From contig CM051513.1 of assembly GCA_028015205.1 (NCBI GenBank), positions 45,760,841 through 45,824,840 of the forward strand: a stretch of DNA of 64,000 bases, written 5' to 3'. The position numbers and the translations under genes were made by a program. The stretch's first letter is position 1, and each line of letters starts with the position of its first letter. Below, piece by piece: positions 58,621 through 64,000 of this stretch. Source of the DNA: Mytilisepta virgata (Eukaryota > Mollusca > Bivalvia > Mytilida > Mytilidae). The notes under the pieces were generated by a model. It saw nothing but the letters and a program-made list of their open reading frames with translations, was not told the DNA's origin and made no database searches.

Positions 58621-60040
58621 TACATATTACCCACAATGCATTAGAGACTGAAACGAAGGTTTGGCCGATGACGAAAAGTCCTCACAATGTCAATAATTTA
58701 AAAAATGGAGCATTTTTTCAATCTTTGCACATTTTAAATGAATAAGGACTTGACAAGGTTTTCCGAAGTGCAAATTGATCGAAGATATCTAATGAGTTAC
58801 ACCTAATGTTCCACCGTCGCCGGATTGGCATGTACAATAATTTATAAATTTGGTGCCATATATACGGAGCAGGAACTCTACGCCCTTCCAGAGCACGTCT
58901 TTTGTAGTTTACCATTTGCATTGTCGGATTGTAATGCGTTTTTTAACTGCGTCTTTAGATAGCTCCCTGTGACTAAACCCATATTATCGATAAACCGACT
59001 GAAACACCCCAGAAAATCGTAACATATGGATACATCTCAGTAGCTGCATACTAGCGCCAAGATTTAATATGGAAATTTAGATGTTTGCGCCTTACCAGTA
59101 TGGATTCGCTATGCGGCGAAGTCAAAATTTAGTGTATAACACATTATGACTGTTAAGGTATTTGCATGGATGAACTTTGAACATATATATTTAGATTCAT
59201 CCTATATTTGCAGACCATGCAGTCCAAACATGTTCAAAATTAATTTCATCCGGGCGCTGGATAATTCTAGACACACACAAAAAGCCGTAAAAATTTTGAT
59301 TGGATAAAGTGTGTTTATTGAGAAAACAAATATTCATACACATACTAATCGAATTATAAGCCTAATTTTAATTGTAAGAATATCTTTTAAAATCATTGCA
59401 AAAAATATAAAATTAGAAATATTCAATGGAAACTAGAACAGGTACGATAAAATATCATACCACATGCCTCTGTAATTGCTGACAGTTTATGTCTGCACCT
59501 ATTTGTGAAGATGTTTGCATTCCACAAAAAATTTGATCACTTTGAGTTTCTCCTGATAATTAGTACAGCTTTCATCTAAAAATCTATATACTATTTTTAT
59601 TCTAAGCTACACTTCATTAAAATTCCACAGCGGTTTTAGAATCACTTACCTCGATTCTGCACCGCATTTCATTCATAAAAGTACAGTACAGTTGAAACAC
59701 TAGAATACCAAGTTGCTCCACCCGAAAACAAAAAAAATAACAACCATGCTGCTTACCACACGTTAAACCTAACAGTATTATATCAGATACACACATTTTA
59801 TATTTCTCATCTTATACATAAAAAGTAGGTCCTGCCCCCCTTAAATCCTAGATAATTGGATAAAAAAGGCAGGCAATCAATGAAAATTGATCTCAATGGA
59901 CTTAATTCACTTAATTCTTTACTAGAACAAAATATTTGAATAATTAAAAAAAAAAAAAAAAAAACAAACAAACAGAGAGAATGATTGGTTCTATCCGTAG
60001 TGTGTGTGTTGTTAACAGTAACTATTACTGTTAACCTTTT
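58621..60040. other. AT-rich sequence, nothing recognised
   Basis: Contains an A-run at 59946-59964 and a perfect inverted repeat AACAGTAA/TTACTGTT near 60012-60034. No gene was recognised. Confidence 0.4.
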
Positions 60041-60050
60041 TTAGCTCACC

Positions 60051-61142
60051 TGGCCTAAAAGGCCATGTGAGCTATTGCCATCACTTGGAGTCCGTCGCCC
60101 GTAGTCGTCCGGCGTAAACTTTTCCTTTAAAGATCTTCTCCTCTGTAACCATGGCCGCCATGGGAAATGTTGTTTCTGATTAGTTGAGTTTTTAAAAATC
60201 TCCTCTGAAACTGCTTGGTCAAATGGAACGAAACTTGAAAGGAAGCATCTATTGGAGGTTCTTTACAAAGTTTCCTCATTTCGTTCCTATCGGACTACAA
60301 ATATGGCCGCTTTGGTCAGTTTTCGTTTCTAATTGGCTGATATAAAAAAAATTCTTCTCCTCTGAAGTCGCTTGGCCAAATGGATCGAAACTTGGCAGGA
60401 AGCATCTATGGAAGGTTCTGTACAAGGTTTCCTCATTTCGTCAAGAGAGGGCAACAAACATGGCCGTCATGGGCAATTCTTGTTTCTCATTGGTTGATTA
60501 AAAAAATTGGCCAACTGGGACCATACTCTGGTGGAATTGTCCTTGGATTCCCCCCCCCCCCCCCCCCCCCCCCCCCTTCCAAAATTATGCCTGGCATCCC
60601 CGACTTCTAACCGACATGGCTGCTGTTACTAAAAATAGAAAAAAGGAAGGGATGAATTTCAAAAATTTTCTATGTAAATACATGGCTAACTGGGGCTTAA
60701 ATCGAAATTTTGTTCGATGACCCGGACGTTCAACCAAGATGGCCACCACAGCCTAACGTAGTTTAACATAGGACCCTACGGGAAATTCATTTAAAAATCT
60801 TCTTGTCTGAAACTACTGAGCCAATTGGAACCAAATTTAGCAGCAATGGTCCTTAAATTGTCCTCGTTCAGAAATGTGTCCGATGATCCGGACGATCAAC
60901 CAAGATGGCCGCCACAGCCTACCTTGTTTTAACATAGGACACTATGGGAAAATTCATTTAAAAACTCTGCTTGTCTGAAAGCACTCAGCCAATTAGAACC
61001 AGACTTGGCAGCCATGGTTATTTGATTGTCTTCTTTCAGAATTATACGCCCAATTATACAGACGTTTGTTTCTTCAGTAATTTTATGGCTGTTGATTGGA
61101 AAATTGATTCCATGAGAGCGATACAGGCTCCTGGGAACCTCT
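60051..61142. mobile_element. Helentron/'pearl'-like element, copy 2
   Basis: AGCTCACCTGGCC / GGCCATGTGAGCT hairpin start and a CGTCCGG tract, followed by several diverged core units (AAGATGGCCGCCACAGCC at 60903, AAGATGGCCACCACAGCC at 60736). It ends GAGAGCGATACAGGCTCCTGGGAACC, shown here in part as the same 3' hairpin type as copy 1 (given as GGCTCCTGGGAACC). It contains a 27-base C-run (60550-60576). Confidence 0.8.
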
Positions 61143-61740
61143 TGTTTGTTATTTTTTACAATTAAACCAGTTCTACAATGTTTAATGCTATTGTTAAATT
61201 TGCTTTTATTGTAAGTTATACCCATGGGGGTTAAACAATATTACAGGCAATAAACAATAACAAACACATACATACAGAGTATTTTCATGAAAAAGAAAAG
61301 ACCTTTAACCGATGTAGACCCTATTTTCAAAGTTCCAAGGACTTTATAAAGTAACAAACGATTACGATTTCTGAATTTGTTCTCCAGGAGCAATTTTTAC
61401 AAAATTTTTCGAAATGCACAAATTAAAAAGTGCACACTCATAACTGGAAAATATATCAAAATTATAGAAAATTCTACCTTTGCAAATTCAAGAAAACCCC
61501 AAAATGTCTTTAAGGGGTATAGTTATCCTTCACATAGCTCCTAGTATCCCGAAATTAGGTCATTTTGACAGTCACCAAGTTACAACTTTTACATACTTCT
61601 GATTAAAAAACTGTTTTAAATTAAGTAATTTGACCCTTGTGCTTTATATTTTACCTAGGATACTTAAAAAAAAGGCAAACAGAAAGTGGGGAAAATTAAA
61701 ATGGAAAAAATACACTATAAAATATGGGGAACTATATTCG
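61143..61740. other. AT-rich sequence, nothing recognised
   Basis: No repeats or motif-bearing frames were recognised. Confidence 0.4.
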
Positions 61741-62240
61741 TGGACAACGAGATGATGCGGATTAATTGTGGTCTCGTGCCATAAACACAACATAGAATCA
61801 GGATAGTCTGACTTGGAACAGACACTGAACAGTGGTGGGGTTAAACCAGTTTTATGGGTACACTAACTCCCCTATCTACCTCGACGCTCTGGTGTTCTCT
61901 TCAAGTGTAACCATGTTAATTACAGTGTATTGAGGAGAGAATGGAGGCGGGGAATGTCAAGGCTACCAATGGGTCTTCAACGCAGCGAGAAAATCCCGCA
62001 CCCATAGGCAGGCTTCAGCTGGCTTCTAAACAATAATGCATACTAGTTCAGCGAAATGGGCGGCACTCTAAACTCCGAAACATACAAATGAGCAAAATTT
62101 CAAAAAGGCAAGACTAACAAAGGCTAGACCTTCCCCGACTTGGGACAGGCGCAAAAATGAGGTGGGTTTAAACATGTTTTGTGTGATCTCAACCCTCCCC
62201 TATACCTCTAGCCAATGTGGAATGAACAAACATAAATTGT
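61741..62240. repeat. Retroelement-like fragment of a type remembered from Mytilus
   Basis: Contains GGAGGCGGGGAATGTCAAGG, AGCGAGAAAATCCCGCACCC, CTTGGGACAGGCGCAAAAAT and CAACCCTCCCCTATACCTCT in this order. That order is a dispersed mussel repeat to my memory. GC content is higher than the surroundings. No intact frame. Confidence 0.6.
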
Positions 62241-62314
62241 GATTCGTAACAATACAGAAACAGGTGAGATGGTTTTTTAAGTACACAACCGTATCGATAA
62301 TCTTTCACAGTTAA

Positions 62315-62794
62315 GGATGATCGCAGGTCTACTAGGAAATAAATTGGATTTGAAATAGGTGTTTTAGTTTGAGAGAACATATGAATAGTAAACAAATAAG
62401 GAAGAAAAAAATATAGGTTCTGTGCTCATTTTAGAGCTATAAGGCCTTGTAAATTTGCAGGAAATGGGTTTTCTCTGGATTTTTCATTGTCTTTGCATTG
62501 ACAACTTCAGTCTCTCAAAGATGTATGAAAAAATAAAAAGGATTTCATAAAATTTTGTCAAATACCATTTTAAGGTATATATGATTGAATTATAAAAGAA
62601 AAAGTGAGGGGTCCATGGGCAAAAAATTTCGTGTTTAAGAAATGGATAAAACCCGTGGATTCCGAAAATCTGACATATGTGTGCCCAAGGCCTAAACTGT
62701 TAAAACCTGAAACAATAACCAAATTCATATGTTCTCTCAAATTGAAACACCTATTTCAAATCCTATTTATTTCCTAATAGACCAGCGATCATCC
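62315..62794. mobile_element. TTAA-flanked MITE, copy 3 (longest, with ~75-bp inverted ends)
   Basis: TTAA at 62311-62314 and 62795-62798. GGATGATCGCAGGTCTA opens it and TAGACCAGCGATCATCC closes it. Pairing continues inward about 75 bp (AGGAAATAAATTGGATTTGA with its complement; GTTTGAGAGAACATATGAAT with ATTCATATGTTCTCTCAAAT). The other two copies have lost most of the right inverted repeat. Confidence 0.93.
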
Positions 62795-62799
62795 TTAAA

Positions 62800-64000
62800 G
62801 TCCGAAATCCCCGACTAAAATTAACGACAGGGCTTTTTCCTTTGTAAATCCAAAAATCCTCAACCTTTTGCACCCATTTGTTTAAAACAAAACTGCCATT
62901 CGGATATTCTACTTCATAGGAATTTTACTTAGTTTATGAGTAATTCTTGAAAAACGTTAAATTGTTTTAGTTGAAGATTTGATGAAAATGTACAAAGTAA
63001 ATGCAGGTGAAAATATGCGGAATTACTAATAAAATACAAAAGAGGTATGAAGAGTACTACTGAGAGATTATTAAGCAACAACTGTTCAAGTGGCCATACC
63101 GTGGGAAGATAGTATCGTGTGAATCTCAAATCATGGTGTAGAATAAGTAGCTTTTATTGTCTGTTATTAATTGATATATACTGAAGCGCTGAAATCTCAT
63201 AAGAGCCTGAATTACTAACCTGTATTAAATTTGCAAAACAGGAACTACAGACATGGTTCGTAATACGTATCAATATGTACAGCTTTTTGAGTTTGCACGT
63301 ATAAATATTAATTCATATGGTATTTTAAAAAAGCTGAAACGGACCTGTTAAATGTAGGGTATATGACCCTGAACAGTATTTATAGCAGCAAGGGTTTGCT
63401 TTAAATAATAAGATTGATGAAATTTGGATCGCATTTAGATTTTTAGGCAATTAATATAAAATGTACAAAAAGACTTGTGTGCAAGTGATGCTTATTCTGG
63501 AATTTCATTGTAACGGAAAACAACGGTTTTCTAAATATATGGTGTCACATAGTATCATTAAGCAAAATATCATGCTATTACGGCATAATATAACACCTCC
63601 AACCGGAACTGTATATTGTGTATCAAGACTGGTATCATATTACTATTATTATTTATATATATACCATAAACCCCTCCTGTCAAGGTTCTGGAACAACAAG
63701 AGTCGTCAAGGTAACTGTAGAAAATGATTTTAATATATAATTGTATATCTACACAGTTTTTTGTCAAAAAAAAATAAATTGTTATAGGAATTTTTTTTGC
63801 TGATACTCAAAGCCAAGAATATGTAAAAATCACAAAGTTGTATAAGATAAATCATTCCTATAGTCTAGAAACAAATGAATCTGAAAAATTCTATTTTTAA
63901 AAAAAAATATTCAGTAAATTTGTTTATTTGTCTGCATACCACAATCAAAATAGGATTGATTGAAGTGAAAGCAGATTGACGTTTATTATATAAGATTTAT
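62800..64000. other. AT-rich sequence, nothing recognised
   Basis: Upstream of the CELF 83-bp exon in transcript order. The preceding RRM1 exon (LFVGQIP region) was looked for here and between 52.7 and 62.8 kb and not found. Confidence 0.45.

Overview
This is a eukaryotic, AT-rich (roughly two-thirds A+T), gene-poor window. It is almost certainly from a bivalve mollusc, and a mussel (Mytilidae) is my best guess. That assignment is inference from repeats resembling ones I remember from mussel and other bivalve genomes: a tRNA-derived SINE with a GTTT tail, AGCTCACCTG elements with ~167-bp core repeats, and two fragments of repeats familiar from Mytilus. No database was searched.

The one gene I can name is a CELF/Bruno-like RNA-binding protein on the minus strand. 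Two consecutive coding exons are recognisable: an 83-bp exon at 52540-52622 (second half of RRM1) and a 49-bp exon at 9375-9423 (end of RRM1). Both have consensus splice sites, the lengths known for this family, and compatible phase. They are separated by a single 43,116-nt intron, so about two-thirds of the window is one intron and the remainder is the flanking introns. I did not find the exons before or after these two, and they probably lie outside the window.

The rest is mostly mobile DNA and tandem repeats, and many elements can be delimited by their own target-site duplications. There is a five-copy TWA-flanked MITE family with G-tracts (6336, 22913, 35018, 35563, 46959). There is a three-copy TTAA-flanked MITE family (19120, 21587, 62315). 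Three Helentron/'pearl'-like elements carry ~165-bp core repeats (6655, 53681, 60051). Fold-back elements are built of palindromic monomers (9858, 20624, 55816). Other items include TA-flanked and other hairpin MITEs, a SINE with a 13-bp target duplication, an inverted duplication 12 kb apart (38903 and 51127), a telomere-like array (11366) and several minisatellites.

The most unusual object is a 2,154-bp element at 55816-57969. Both ends are made of palindromic GCTTAATGAAAT / ATTTCAATAAGC monomers, the element is flanked by a perfect 6-bp GTGCCT duplication, and inside it are two minus-strand coding-like blocks with splice-like borders. It may be a previously undescribed gene-carrying fold-back transposon.

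Most open reading frames over 60 codons in the window are minisatellite read-through or chance frames. Small possible genes at 4.4-5.2 kb (two short ORFs with signal-peptide-like starts), 35.4 kb and 41.3 kb are given with low confidence.
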